This document shows, in pieces, positions 35,145-46,560 of a DNA stretch of 64,000 nucleotides (the stretch's first letter is position 1; every line of letters starts with the position of its first letter). Below the pieces are notes generated by a model. The model saw only the letters and a list, made by a program, of their open reading frames with translations, did not search any database and was not told the DNA's origin. The stretch is from Bettongia penicillata ogilbyi (taxonomy: Eukaryota; Chordata; Mammalia; Diprotodontia; Potoroidae). The translations under genes were made by a program, and so were the position numbers. The stretch spans positions 3,403,020 through 3,467,019 of the forward strand of contig JAJHZJ010000335.1 of assembly GCA_023548195.1 (NCBI GenBank), in the 5' to 3' direction.

Positions 35145-35600
35145 ACACCTTACTTTATTCCACCATGATTAGCCCCGACTGAACTTTCATATATTTCTCA
35201 TGTTTTTATTTGACATACACAACTGTTTCCATTCATTTATATATGGATGTATTGGATCTCTGACCTTCCACCAACAGAACATAAAGTCCTTGAGATTAGA
35301 TTATAGAAAATTTTTTCACTATTGCCATGTGTGAACCAAGTGCCTGGAACATGGTGAGAACTCAATAAATGCCTGATTGATTGCTTGATTGAGAAGGGGC
35401 AAGGAGGGATAAAATGTGAAGTTACATCATCACAGGAAAGTGGAGCAGTCATTTGTGATGGTAAAATCAAGGTTAGGGACATTTCCTTGTGGGAAATGTA
35501 GAAAATATAGAAAATGAAAATGAAATGAAAATGTAGAAAAGTAGGCCATGCCAATTAAAGAGATTGAGGAATTGGGAAGTTAGGTTTCTTAAACATAAGT
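35145..35600 (+). repeat. duplicated segment containing an L2 tail, copy 2
   Basis: Contains the L2-type end 'aacataaagtccttgagatt', 'gtgcctggaacatggtgag' and 'ataaatgcctgattgattgc'. The non-L2 flank 'gataaaatgtgaagttacat' to 'gaattgggaagttaggtttc' is shared with copy 1. Confidence 0.7.
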
Positions 35601-36645
35601 GTTGAAGTCTTCTGATGTAGGGAAAGGAGTTGGGAGGAAGAGGATTAAGAACAGTCCCAACCCCTCAAATCTACAGTGTCCTTCCTGATTTTTGTTCCAA
35701 GGTCTTACTTTTCTATAACATGTGGAAACTGAGACAGTCATGAGCACGACCTTCAGTTTCTAACATAGAATCAACCGTAGTTTTTCCTGAGGCTGAACTT
35801 GGCACTTACCATTTTTCCTATTAGACAGGATACAAAATAAGGAAAGTACAGGGAGAGGTGTAACAGGCAAACCTAATAATGTCAATTGGACAAGGGAGCC
35901 TGAAATATAAGCAAGGGAGCATCTCAGCTACAAGCCCAATCCACTGGCTTAAATGTCTTTATTGTCTCCCCCTGGGAGTCATCTGACAAGCTCTTATTTC
36001 TTCCCTACTCTCCATCTGCTTATTGATGCTGCGTTAGAGATTCTAAATAATCAATAGTTTTTGTAGAAAGAAATACACACCAGGGGCAAAAGTTAACATT
36101 CCTTTAGACAGATCCCAGATAGCCCAGGCAAATGTCATTTCTCTGCAGATGACATGATAATTAAGGCCCTGGGGGAAAATGAGCTCAAACATGGCCGTCT
36201 CAATAACTTCAACCCTGGCCCTGCAAAAAAACGCGCACAGTCTTACATACATATATACTCTTCTCAAACACTCACTGCTGCACTTTCGCTGACTGATCTA
36301 GCGAGAGACACCAGCGTGGAAAGTGACTATGCCTTGGTACCAGAAACAGAGATTTTAAGAATGGGAGAGTGTCTTTGATTTAATGAGGATATGCTTAGTC
36401 TAGCCTAAGGTCATACTGAATGCTTAATGGAAGAGTCGGACAACAAAACCTTCCTCCCCAACTTAGCCTCTGTCTTTTCTACCTTTTTATACTTGCTCCT
36501 TTCATCATGTTCTATAGTCCTGCCAAAATAGTTCTTTTTCTTTGATATCATTCCATCTTTTAACAACTTTTTCATATCGTGCCTATGTCCGATGTCTAGC
36601 ATATGACATCATCACCTCTGTTTCATAAAGCCTAACACTTGTTTA
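35601..36645. other. unassigned DNA
   Basis: Includes 36138-36215, which resembles 24528-24605. Small frames at 36043-36267 and 36154-36378 show no family motif. Confidence 0.35.
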
Positions 36646-36649
36646 TTTT

Positions 36650-36885
36650 TACCTTTCTTATTAGTATTATTAATAAGTTACCTTTCAGGGTACAAGCCAA
36701 TGTACAGATATTATCGTATTTGATCTTCACAAAAACCGAATTTTCTTCCCATTTTTAACAAGTAAATGGAAAATGAGAAAGGTTGAGTATTTTCTCCAAG
36801 GTCATACAATTAGTGAACATCTAAGGCAGTTTTCATACTCTAGTCTTCTTAGCTCCAAATCCTAGGTTCTAACAACGATTCCAAA
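36650..36885 (+). mobile_element. MIR/CORE-SINE-like relic
   Basis: 'tagtattattaataagttac', 'tatttgatcttcacaaaaac', 'ccaaggtcatacaattagtg' and 'tagctccaaatcctaggtt' in family order. Confidence 0.6.
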
Positions 36886-36904
36886 TCATTGACTAAAATC
36901 CTCA

Positions 36905-37250
36905 CTCATGTATCACCTTCCACATAATATCTTACCTCATTCCACCATGGTTAGGATTCATTCTCAGTACCAGGTATTTTTCTTGTTCTCATCCACCAAA
37001 CATGATGATTTTTCTATAAATTTATATATGGACACTTTGGTTCTCTCACTTTTCACCAACAGAGTGTAAAGTATTTAAGAATAGAAATTTTTTTTTATTA
37101 TTTTTGTCACTATCACCATGAGCAAATACAGTGATTGGAACATAGTAGATGCTTAATAAATACCTTGATTGACTGCTTCATTAAGGAGAAATAAATGGCA
37201 AGGAGGAATATATTGTTGCAAAGCTCAGATCAAGAAAACAATGTCACTAT
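36905..37250 (+). repeat. duplicated segment containing an L2 tail, copy 3 (diverged)
   Basis: 'ttacctcattccaccatggt', 'tcaccaacagagtgtaaagt', 'gcttaataaataccttgatt', 'ggcaaggaggaatatattg' and 'aatgtcactattcctttc' align with parts of copies 1 and 2, including some text outside L2. Confidence 0.5.
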
Positions 37251-37259
37251 TCCTTTCTT

Positions 37260-38228
37260 AATATATTCATTTTATTTATTTGTAGTGCTGTACAGTCACT
37301 ACCATAAAACTTAGATTTTCCCCCTACCTATCCCCCACTACCTCCCTCCCTCTCCAAGATGGCATACAATTCTAAACAGGATCTATACATACATTCCTAC
37401 TGAATACATTTTCTTTATAGTCATGCTGTGTAGAAAAATTAAAATAAATGGGAGAAATCATATAACAAATCAAAACATAATACACACACACAAAGATCTG
37501 CTACATTCTGTGACTGAATTCCATAGTTCTTTCTCTGAATGTGAATTTTGCCTCAGAAGACCATTGGAAATTTTTTTTTTTAATGTTCTTGGACTGCTAT
37601 GAAGATCCAAGTATACCAGAAAAAACTCTCACACACTGTGGTCATTGCTGTGCACAAAGTTCTCCTGGCTCTGCTCCTTTCATTCAGCATCAATTCATGT
37701 AAGTCTTTCCAGGCCTCTCTGAACTCTTCTGGTTCATCATTTCTTATGGCACAGTAGAGTTCCATTACATTCATATACCATAATTTATTCAGTCATTCCC
37801 CAATTGATGGGCATCTCCTTGATTTCCAATTTGTGGCCACTACAAAGAATGCTGCTATAAATAATTTTGTATATGTGGCACTCTTTCCATTTTTATGATC
37901 CCTTGGAGATATAGGCTTAGAAGCAATATTGTTGAGTCAAAGGGTATGCCTGTGGGTGGAGGGACCTTCGCAGCTGCCGGAGATTCCGTCCCTGAAGTCT
38001 CTTCCTCTCAGGGCCACTCAGGCAGGGCAGGGAAGGACTGGGCTCCAGTGTCCAGTGCACGAGGGACCTTTGGGTTCGGTTTTTCAGGGCTCTCTGGAAC
38101 AGAAATCTCCTCCGCTCCATTGCTATGCGGCTTTCACTGCTCCAGAATTTGTGGGGAGTTCTTTTTACAGGAAATTTATGGGCTGTGGGTTCGGAGTTAG
38201 CATACGTGAGTCTTTCCACTCCACCATC
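37260..38228 (-). mobile_element. L1 with large internal deletion (5' UTR joined to ORF2 end)
   Basis: Read on the minus strand, 38228-37947 is the L1/HAL1-type 5' UTR ('gatggtggagtggaaagact' start). It joins within a few bases, near 37945, to the last part of L1 ORF2 (YGIWYMNVMELYCAIRNDE region at 37774-37700) and the L1 3' UTR ending near 37260. The whole of ORF1 and most of ORF2 are missing. The 5' UTR side stops at 'ccacccacag', where sister copies continue with 'acgctacaggtcag'-type text. Confidence 0.65.
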
Positions 38229-38241
38229 AAAGGTTACATGC

Positions 38242-39957
38242 TTTTTTTTTTTTAATTTTTATTTTATTTTTTTAATGTTCTACAATCACTTCCTTAAAAT
38301 TAATATTTTATCCCCACACACACACCTTCCCCCACTACCCCTCTCCCTCCCCATGACAGCATACAATTCTGTATAGGTTCTACATATACTTTCCCATTGA
38401 ACACATTTTCACTGTAGTCATAATATGTAGTCATCCTAAAATAAATGGAAGAAATCATATGACAAATCAAAACATAATATACTAAAACCTACACACACAC
38501 AAACATGATCTGCTACATTCTGTGAATGACTTCCATATTTCTTTCTCTGAGTGTGGAAGGCATTTTGCCTTAGAAAACCAACATTGGGATTTTTTTTTCT
38601 CAGTAAGTTCTTGTGTTATTACAAAGTTCCAAGTCTACCAGAAAAAATTCTCCCACACTGTGGGCCTTGCTGTGCACAAAGTTCTCCTGGTTCTGCTCCT
38701 TTCATTCAGCATCAGATCATATAAGTCTTTCCAGGCTTCCCTGAAGACTTCTTGTTCATCATTTCTTATGGCACAGTAGAGTTCCATTACATTCATATAC
38801 CATAATTTATTAAGCCATTCCCCAATTGATGGGCATTCCCTTGATTTCCAGTTCTTGGCTACCACAAAGAGTGCTGCTATAAAAATTTTTGTACATGTGG
38901 GACCCTTTCTCATTTTTATAATCTCTTGGGGATACAGTACTAGTAGCAATATTGCTGGGTCAAAGGGTATGCACATTTTTGTAGCCCTTTGGGCATAGTT
39001 CCAAACCATTCTCCAAAATGGTTGGATGAGCTCACAGCTCCACCAACAATGAATTAGTGTTCCAACTCTCCCACATCCTCTCCAGCATTTATCATTTTCT
39101 TGTTCTGTCATGTTTGTCAATCTTATAGGTGTGATGTGGTACCTCACAGTTGTTTTGATTTGCATCTCTCTAATCAATAGTGATTTACAGCACTTTTTCA
39201 TATGATTATAGATATCTTTAATTTCTTCCCCTGAAAATTGCCTGTTCATTTCCTTTGACCATTTATCAATTGGGGAATGACTTGTATGGTTATATATTTG
39301 AGTCAGTTCTCTATGTATTCTAGAAATGAGGCCTTTATCCCCAAGCTTAGCTGTAAAAATGTTTTCCCAATTTACTACATCCCTCTGAATTTTGGTTGCA
39401 TTGGGTCTGGCTGTGCAAAAACTTTTCAGTTTAAAGTAATCAAAATTATCCATCTTGCATTTCATAATGCTTTCTATCATTTCTTGAGAAAAAAATTCTT
39501 TCCCTCTCCATAAATCTGATAAACACACTATTCCTTGCTTCTCCAGTTTATTCATGGTATCAATCTTTATACCTAAATCATGTACCCATTTGGACTTTAT
39601 TCTTGTGTATGGTGTCAGGCAGGGGTCTATGCCTAATTTCCACCACACTGTTAACCAGTTTTCCCAGCAATTTTTGTCGAACAGTGAGTTCTTATCCCAC
39701 AAGCTGGGATCTTTGGGTTTATCAAACAGGAGGTTGCTATACTCCTTCCCTACTGTGTCTTGAGGGCCAAGTCTATTCCATTTGTCTACCCCTCTGTTTC
39801 TTAGCTAATATCAAGTGCTTTTGATAATTGCTGCTTTATAATAAATTTGAGGTCTGGTAGTGCTAGGCCACTTTCCCAAGCATTTCTTTTCGTTAGTCTC
39901 TTTGATATTCTGGACCTTTTGTTTTTCCAAATGAATTTTGATATTATTTTATCCACG
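38242..39957 (-). mobile_element. L1, 5'-truncated, ORF2 C-terminal third and 3' UTR
   Basis: A 13-base T run near 38241-38253 marks the poly(A) end. The 3' UTR (complement of 'aatgttctacaatcacttcc') and ORF2 follow. The 5' truncation at 39957 abuts, head-to-head, the start of a plus-strand HAL1. It lacks endonuclease and reverse-transcriptase domains. Confidence 0.85.
38635..39702 (-). pseudogene. L1 ORF2 C-terminal fragment, open for 355 codons
   Basis: The open frame covers the region after the reverse-transcriptase domain. It starts WDKNSLFDKNCWENW, continues through WLTVWWKLGIDPCLTP and IHRELTQIYNH to SPIDKWSKEMNRQFS, and then has the conserved zinc-knuckle motif CX3CX7HX4C (CWRGCGRVGTLIHCWWSC). 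It ends in FREAWKDLYDLMLNERSR. The L1 ORF2 protein supplies endonuclease and reverse transcriptase for L1, and probably for HAL1 in trans, but neither catalytic domain is in this copy. Upstream codons to 39957 are in another frame. The open length reflects relative youth; nothing suggests the fragment is expressed. Confidence 0.85.
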
Positions 39958-40612
39958 GGGGATGGACCCAAGATGGTGGAGTAGAAAGACTCACGTATGC
40001 TAGCTCTGAACCCACAGCCCATATATTTCCTTCAAGAAAAACTCCCTACAAATTTTGGAGCACTGCAAAGTGCGCAAAAACACAGCGTAAAAGACTTCCA
40101 TTCCAGAGAGCCCTGGAGAGCCGTCCCCAGGGGTCCATCATGCCCCGGAAAGCAGAGCCCACCTCTGAGCTGCCCTGGCCACGCAGCCACAGAGAAGTAG
40201 ATGCAAGCAGGCTTCAGGGACGGAATCTCTGGCAGCCGGGAAGGTCCCTCCACCCACAGACGCTACAGGTCAGTGAGAGAGACTTCTGGGCTGGCCGAGA
40301 CGGGAGCGGGGTGTCTCCATGACTTGGACCTCCTCAGGAGGCAGCAGCAGAGGCAACAGCAGAAGCAGTGGCAGAGGGACTCCCCGAGCAAGCATGAGGT
40401 CTGTTACCGAAGGTCTCTGCATAAACCCCCTGAGGGAACTGAGCCTGGGAGGTGGCCCTGCCCCAACCCGAGCACCAGAACTTAAGCTCACATTGAATAG
40501 CAGCCACACCTGCCACAGAAAGCCCACTTGAATCTCAGACTCCAAGCACTAGCTGGGCGGATCTAGGCAGGGGTGGACAGGAATCTCAGAAGTCAAGTAA
40601 CTGGCTGGGAAA

Positions 40613-41806
40613 ATGCCCAGAAAAGGGAAGAAAAATAATACTATAAAAAGCTACTTTGATGGGGTGCAGATGGTCCTACCTTTCAATTCTGATGACGAGG
40701 TACTATTCTTACATCAGGGAAAGATGTGGAGGTTAGGCTTCTGCATCCCAGACATCCCAGGTGGATGTCCGATGGGCTCAGGCCATGGAAGAGCTCAAAA
40801 AGGATTTTGAAAATCAAGTTAGACAGGTGGAGGAAAAACTGGGAAGAGAGATGAGAGAGATGCAACAAAAGCATGAAAATGAGTCAATACCTTGGTAAAG
40901 GAGACCCAAAAAAATGCTGAAGAAAATAACACCTTGAAAAATAGACTCACTCAACTGGCAAAAGAGGTTCAAAAAGCCAACGAGGAGAAGAATGCTTTCA
41001 AAACAAGAATTAGCCAAATGGAGAAAGAGGTTCAAAAGCTAACTGAAGATAATAGTTCTCTCAAAATTAGAATGGAACAGATGGAGGCTAATGACTTTCT
41101 GAGAAACCAAGAAATCACAAAATAAAACCAAAAGAATGAAAAAATGGAAGATGATGTGAAATATCTCATTGGGAAAACAACTGGTCTGGAAAATAGATCC
41201 AGGAGAGACAATTTTAAAATGCTGGGATTACCTGAAAGCCATGACCAAAAAAAGAGCCTAGACATCATCTTCCATTAAATTATTGAGGAAAACTGCCCTG
41301 AGAGTCTACAACCAGAGGGCAAAATAAGTATTGAAAGAATTCATCGATCACCGCCTGAAAGAGATCCAAAAAGAAAAACTCCTAGGAACATTGTGGCCAA
41401 ATTCCAGAATTGCCAGGTCAAGGAGAAAATATTGCAAGCAGCTAAAAAGAAATAATTCCAGTATTGTGGAAATACAGTCGGGATAACTCAAGATCTAGCA
41501 GCTTCTATATTAAAGGATCGAAGGGCATGGAATAGGATATTCCAGAAGTCAAAGGAACTAGGACTCAAACCAAGAATCACCTACCCAGCAAAACTGAGTA
41601 TAATACTTCAGAGGAAAATGTGGTCTTTCAATGAAACAGAAGACTTTCAAGCATTCTTGATGAAAAGACCAGAGCTGAAAAGAAAATTTGACTTTCAAAC
41701 ACAAGAATCAGAAGAAGCACGAAAAAGTAAACAGCACAAAGAATTCATAAGGGACTTACCAAAAGTGAACTGCTTACATTCCTACATGGAAAGACAATAT
41801 TTGTAA
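40613..41806 (+). pseudogene. HAL1 ORF1, broken, with long C-terminus
   Basis: ATG at 40613 gives MPRKGKKNNTIKSYFDGVQ, matching the family N-terminus, then frameshifts near 40750. The coiled coil is open at 40892-41125 (KETQKNAEENNTLKNRLTQL). The RRM-like block (about 41200) and C-terminal domain (41380-41720) follow with stops, for example a TAA near 41277 and one near 41453. The last frame (41618-41806) runs through KRKFDFQTQE without a stop, into SEEARKSKQHKEFIRDL and the end LHSYMERQYL. Non-functional. Confidence 0.78.
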
Positions 41807-41845
41807 CTCTTAAAACTTTTCAGTATCTGGGTAGATGGTGGGACC

Positions 41846-41925
41846 ACACACACACATACACACACACACACACACACAAACACACGTACACACGAGCACA
41901 CACACATACACACATGGACGCACAT
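41846..41925. repeat. (CA)n microsatellite in HAL1 3' UTR
   Basis: CA with CGTA and CGAG interruptions. Its reverse complement recurs at about 42715-42750. Confidence 0.9.
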
Positions 41926-42859
41926 ACAGAGACAGAGAGCACAGAGTGAATTGAATAGAATGGCACCATATCTTTAAAAAAATTAAGGTGCATGGTGAGA
42001 GAGAAATGTAGTGGGAGGAAAGAGGGTGAAATGGAATGGGGTAAATTATATCTCATTCAAGAGGCAAGTGGGAGACTTTTTAGTGGAGGGAAAAAGAGGA
42101 GAGCTGAGAACAAAACGAGAAGTTTACCGTCATCACACTCGACTAAAGGAAGGAATAAAATGCACACTCATTTTGGTATGAAAACCTATGCTACAATACA
42201 GGAAGGTGGGGGAGAAGGAGATAAGAAAGGGTGGGGGTGATGATGGAAGGGAGAGCAATGGGAGGACGGAGCAATTTGAAGTCAACACTCGGGGAGGGAC
42301 AGGATCAAAAGACAGAATAGAAACAATGGGGGGCAGGATAGGATGGAGTGAAATACAGTTAGTCTTACACAACACGACTATTATCAAAGTCATTTGAAAA
42401 ACTACACAGATAGGGCCTATGTTGAATATTCTGCCTTCCCAAAGGGAAAGAGTGGAGAGGGAGAGATGGGGAGAATTTGGAGCTCAAAGTTTTAGGAACA
42501 ACTGCTTAGTATTGTTGTTACTACTAGGAAATAAGAAATACAGTTAATGGGGAATAGAAAGTCATCTGGCCCTACAGGACAAAAGAGAAGATGGGGACAA
42601 GAGAAGGGAGGAATGATAGGAGAGGGCAGATTGGTAATAGAGGAAATTAGAATGCTTGGTGTATTCTATTCAATTCACTCTGTGCTCTCTGTCTCTGTAT
42701 GTGCGTCCATGTGTGTATATGTGTGTGTGCTCATGTGTACGTGTGTGTGGAGGGGAGAAATGGGGAGAAAATTTGGAACCCAAAATTTTGTGAAAACGAA
42801 TGTAAAAAGTTAAATAACTAAATTTATATTAAAGATTAAGAAAAACAAACCAAAAAAAT

Positions 42860-43170
42860 CTGCTTTGTATCAGGAAATGTGCTAAGAAGCAGTTATCCAA
42901 AGAAGGACAAAGACAATATCTGCTCTCTGAGATGTTCCCAGTGTAATGGAGGAGAGCACATGCGAACAACGAAGGAGAAACTACTTATCTAATGCATGAA
43001 TTGATAATATCAGCTGAGGGGAGATAGTACCTTCAGTGGAGCAAGAAAAATGCTTCTCGTAGAAGAAAGGATTTTTAGCTGAAATTTTCAGGAAGCCAGG
43101 CAAGTCAGGAGGCAGAGATGGAGCTTGAAAATCCTCCAAGAACATTGGGAAACAAATCAGAATCTCTGCA
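42860..43170 (+). repeat. paralogous block A, left segment
   Basis: Aligns with 59395-59680: 'atgtgctaagaag', 'ggagagcacatgcgaacaac', 'aaggagaaactacttatcta', 'atatcagctgaggggaga' and 'aagtcaggaggcagagatgg', with scattered substitutions. Confidence 0.75.
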
Positions 43171-43675
43171 TTTCTGGGATTCTGCTCTTATTTAAGGAAC
43201 ACTAAGAAGACCAATTCCCCTAGATCCCAGTCTATATGGTGGGGAATATGGGTTGAGAAGATTGGAAGTGTTGAACATTCAATCCACACAGAGAATTTTA
43301 TATTTGATTCTGAATAAATACAGGTGGAATTCTAGTTTCAATCAAGAGGGCATTAACATAAAGTGACAAGTGCTATAGAAAAATCAGTTTGCCAAATGAG
43401 GGCAGGATGGACTGTGGTTACAACTAAGTGGAGAGACTTAAACCAGGGAACCTAACTAGCAGTCTTTGACATATGCAAAAGGGACCAGATAGTGGACACT
43501 ACTAAAGCAAGGAATTCGTATGTAAACTAAGGCCTCAGTCTCATAAAATAGAAAAGCAAAGAAGATATGTTTCCATAACAAGCATCTGTATTACTTTGAT
43601 ACCAATATATGTGATCGGAAGTATTGTCATTTAGTACTTAACAGGAGGATGGTCCCTGATGGCAGTGAAAATATC
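43171..43675. other. unassigned DNA of block A
   Basis: No counterpart found in block B, where an RTE occupies the equivalent place. No gene seen. Confidence 0.35.
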
Positions 43676-44327
43676 CTGGAGGGGTTGAGCCCAGATGGAG
43701 AAGTGAAAATATGGACTTACTCAAGCTCCTCTCCCAAAGGTTTTAAAATACCTGTAAAAAAGGACTTTTTAAACAAATTCTAGAGCTGCAGAAGCAACAA
43801 AATGACAGATTGAAACAGGTTTCCAACCCAGGAAGATTCTATTGCACTGGACTCAGAGAGGAGCACAGTCCAATGTGGGCCATGCCAGTGCAGACAGGAC
43901 TGGAGTAAGTTTCAGGAAGTTGAATCAGGAGAAGCTGCTGTGATTTCCAAATTTCTCAAACCACCAATGCCAAAGATAACTTCAAAGTTCCGGGAGAAAT
44001 CTGTTTCACCTGAGTGATAGGGGAACATGGTTCAGACCCTCCCCAGCCCCAGACCCAGAGTGGTGGCAGCCACTGCCAAGGCAGCAACCACTTCAGGAGC
44101 TTTTGGCCTATATATTGGAAATATATAGGGGAAGCAAGTGGCTGAACAGGGTCTCAGTCTTTACTTGCAGTGCTGGGGAAAGGAGGAGCACTTGTGTGAT
44201 GGAGCTGGTGGCATCTATGAAGAGGGAATACTACTATGGAAAACAGCTGCACAGAACCACTGAAACCTGGGGTAGTTATTAACTCCCATTAACAAAGAGC
44301 TGAAAAGTCATGTAGTTGACTGGTAAA

Positions 44328-45420
44328 ATGCCAAAAAAGTCGAAAAAATAAGGCCATATACTGTTCTTGGTGAAACGGTATTCCATCCTTTTAGATGAGG
44401 AAAATCAAAGGATATGACCAGAGGAAGACCAAAGCATATAACGTAAGGAAGACAGCAAGGTCAAGACTCGTACATCCAAAATCTCTAAAAAAAATATGCA
44501 ATGATCTCAAGCCATGGAAGTGCTCAGAAAGGATTTTGAAAAGCAAGTAAGAGAAGTGGAGGAAAAATTGGCAAAAGAAATGAGAGAGATGCAAGAAATT
44601 CATGAAAAATAAGTCAACAGATTGCTAAAGACCCAAAAATTGCTGAAGAAAACAATACCTTTAAAATATAGATTAACGCAAATGGCAAAAGAAGTCCAAA
44701 AGCTAATGAGGAGAAGAATGTCTTAAAAAGCAGAATTGGCCAAATAGAAAAGGAGATATAATTGCACACTGAAGAAAGTAGTTCTTTATAAATGAGAATG
44801 GAGAAGATGGAAGCTAATGACTTTGTTTGAAACCAACAAGTCACAAAACAAAATGAAAAGAATGAAAAACTAAAAGGTAATATGAAATACCTCATTGGAA
44901 GAACAACTGACCCAAAAAATATATCCAGGAGAGATAATTTTAAAATTATTGATCTCTCTGGAAAACATGATTACAAAAGGAACCTAGACATAATCTTCCA
45001 AAAAATTGTCAAGGAAATGCCCTGATATTCTAGAACCAGAGGGGAAAGTAGAAATGGAAAGAATTCACTGACCACCTCCTGAAACACCAAAAGGAAAACT
45101 CCTCGGGATATAATAGTCAGACTCCAGAGCTGCCATATCAAAAGGAAAATATTACAAGTAGCAAGTGTGAAACCATGCAAGTATTGTGAAAATACAATCA
45201 GAATAACACAGGACTTGGCAGTTTCTACATTCTAGAGGTCAAAGTAGGTAGAAGTAAAACCAAGAATCACCTATTCAGCAAAACTGAGTATAATACTTCG
45301 GTGAAAAAAATGAATTTCAGTGAAGTAGAAGACTTCCAAGCATGTTGAAAAGACAAGGGATGAATAGAAAAGTTGACTTTCAAATACAAAAATCAAGAGA
45401 AACATGAAAAGGTAAACAAG
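44328..45420 (+). pseudogene. HAL1 ORF1, degenerate
   Basis: MPKKSKK at the start, a coiled coil near 44520-44760 ('gtaagagaagtggaggaaaa', 'atgagagagatgcaagaaat'), an RRM-like stretch near 44930 ('aggagagataattttaaaat') and C-terminal domain text near 45030-45300 ('agaaccagaggggaaagtag', 'accaagaatcacctattcag'). Many indels and stops. Confidence 0.65.
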
Positions 45421-45529
45421 GAAGAGAAGCTACATGGAATTCATTAAATTTGAACTGTCATGGGAAAAATGATATTTTTAAATGATGAGACCTTTTGCAG
45501 TATTAGGGCAGTTAGAGGGAATATATGTC

Positions 45530-45700
45530 TATCGGTATGTATATGTGTGTATTATATATTATATAGGTGTATGTATATTTTTATGGGGGTGTATGTGTTT
45601 GTGTGTATGTATATATGTATGTAAATACATATATACATACATACATATATATGTGTAAACACAAACACACAACACACACACAAGCACACACATATAGAGA
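45530..45700. repeat. TATG/CATA and CA microsatellite in HAL1 3' UTR
   Basis: Purine-pyrimidine repeats at the same relative position as in other HAL1 copies. Confidence 0.85.
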
Positions 45701-46560
45701 CAGAGGGCACAAGGTGAGCTGAAAATGAAGGAACAGTACCTAAAAAAAATATAATTTACTTTTGAATGGAAGGTAGTAGGAGTAAGAGAAACGGAGAGGT
45801 AGAATGTAGCCAATCATCTCACATCAAAGAGGCAAGATAGGCCTTTTACAGTGGAGGGGAAGAAGGTAGAGATGAAAGGGAATGTGAGCCTTCCTTTCGT
45901 AGGATTTGACTTAAGGAGGAAATAATGCACACCTCAATTGGGTATGAAAATCGAATTTACCCTGCAGGAAGGTGGGCAGGATGGGGATAGCAGAGAAAAA
46001 ATAAAAGAAGAGACACCAAGTTTGGGAAAGGGACAATGAGAAGCAAACACTATTGAGGGAGGACAAGTCAAAGGTGAGAATGAAAAAAATGGAGGGCATG
46101 GACAGGACAGAGGGAAATACGGTTAGTCTTTTACAACATAAATATTATGGAAGTGTTTTTACATGTCTACATATGCATGACTTATATCGAATTGTTTTCC
46201 TTTCTCAATGGGGGGGGCGGGGGGGTGGGGGATGGAGGAAAGGAGAGAATATTGAATTCAAAGCTTTAAATGTGAATGTTAAAAATTGTTCTTGAATGAA
46301 ACTTGGAATTAAGATGGATAAGCAATGAAATATAGAAATCTTATTTTGCCCTAAATAAATAAATAGGAAAATAAAAGGAGATGAAAATAAAAAGGAGAGG
46401 GATGTAAGAAAGGAGGGGGGTGACAGAAGTGAGGAATGAATGAGAGAAGAGTGTGCACTATCCTGGGAGGAGGAGTGGGGAGAGATGGGGAGAAAAATTG
46501 GAATACAAATTGTTGTAGAAGTGAATGTTGAAAGCTGAATAAATAAGTAAATAATTAAAA

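Larger units (their letters stand above)
39958..42835 (+). mobile_element. HAL1 (half-L1), full length with internal inverted duplication
   Basis: Begins 'gggatggacccaagatggtgg' (first 20 bases are diagnostic), with a long 5' UTR, ORF1 from 40613, a CA microsatellite at 41846-41925 and a G/A-rich 3' UTR, ending near 42835 after the conserved terminal motif at 42768-42789. At 42663-42750 it carries a reverse-complement copy of its own segment 41878-41961, absent from sister copies. Head-to-head with the L1 on its left. No target duplication that I can defend. Confidence 0.85.
43676..46560 (+). mobile_element. HAL1 (half-L1), full length, older subfamily
   Basis: Starts 'ggggttgagcccagatggag'. 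ORF1 runs from the ATG at 44328 to about 45420. The 3' UTR has a long TATG/CA tract (45530-45700), a G/A-rich part and a G-run near 46210. It ends 'gaatgttgaaagctgaataa' with TAAA units. It is more diverged than the other copies but has the same ORF1-only architecture. Confidence 0.75.

Noticed and set aside
38242..42835. 5' inversion (twin priming) of a single L1
   Set aside because: In twin priming the inverted part is an upstream segment of the same element. Here the inverted left part carries its own poly(A)-side 3' end and belongs to L1, while the right part is HAL1 with a different 3' UTR.
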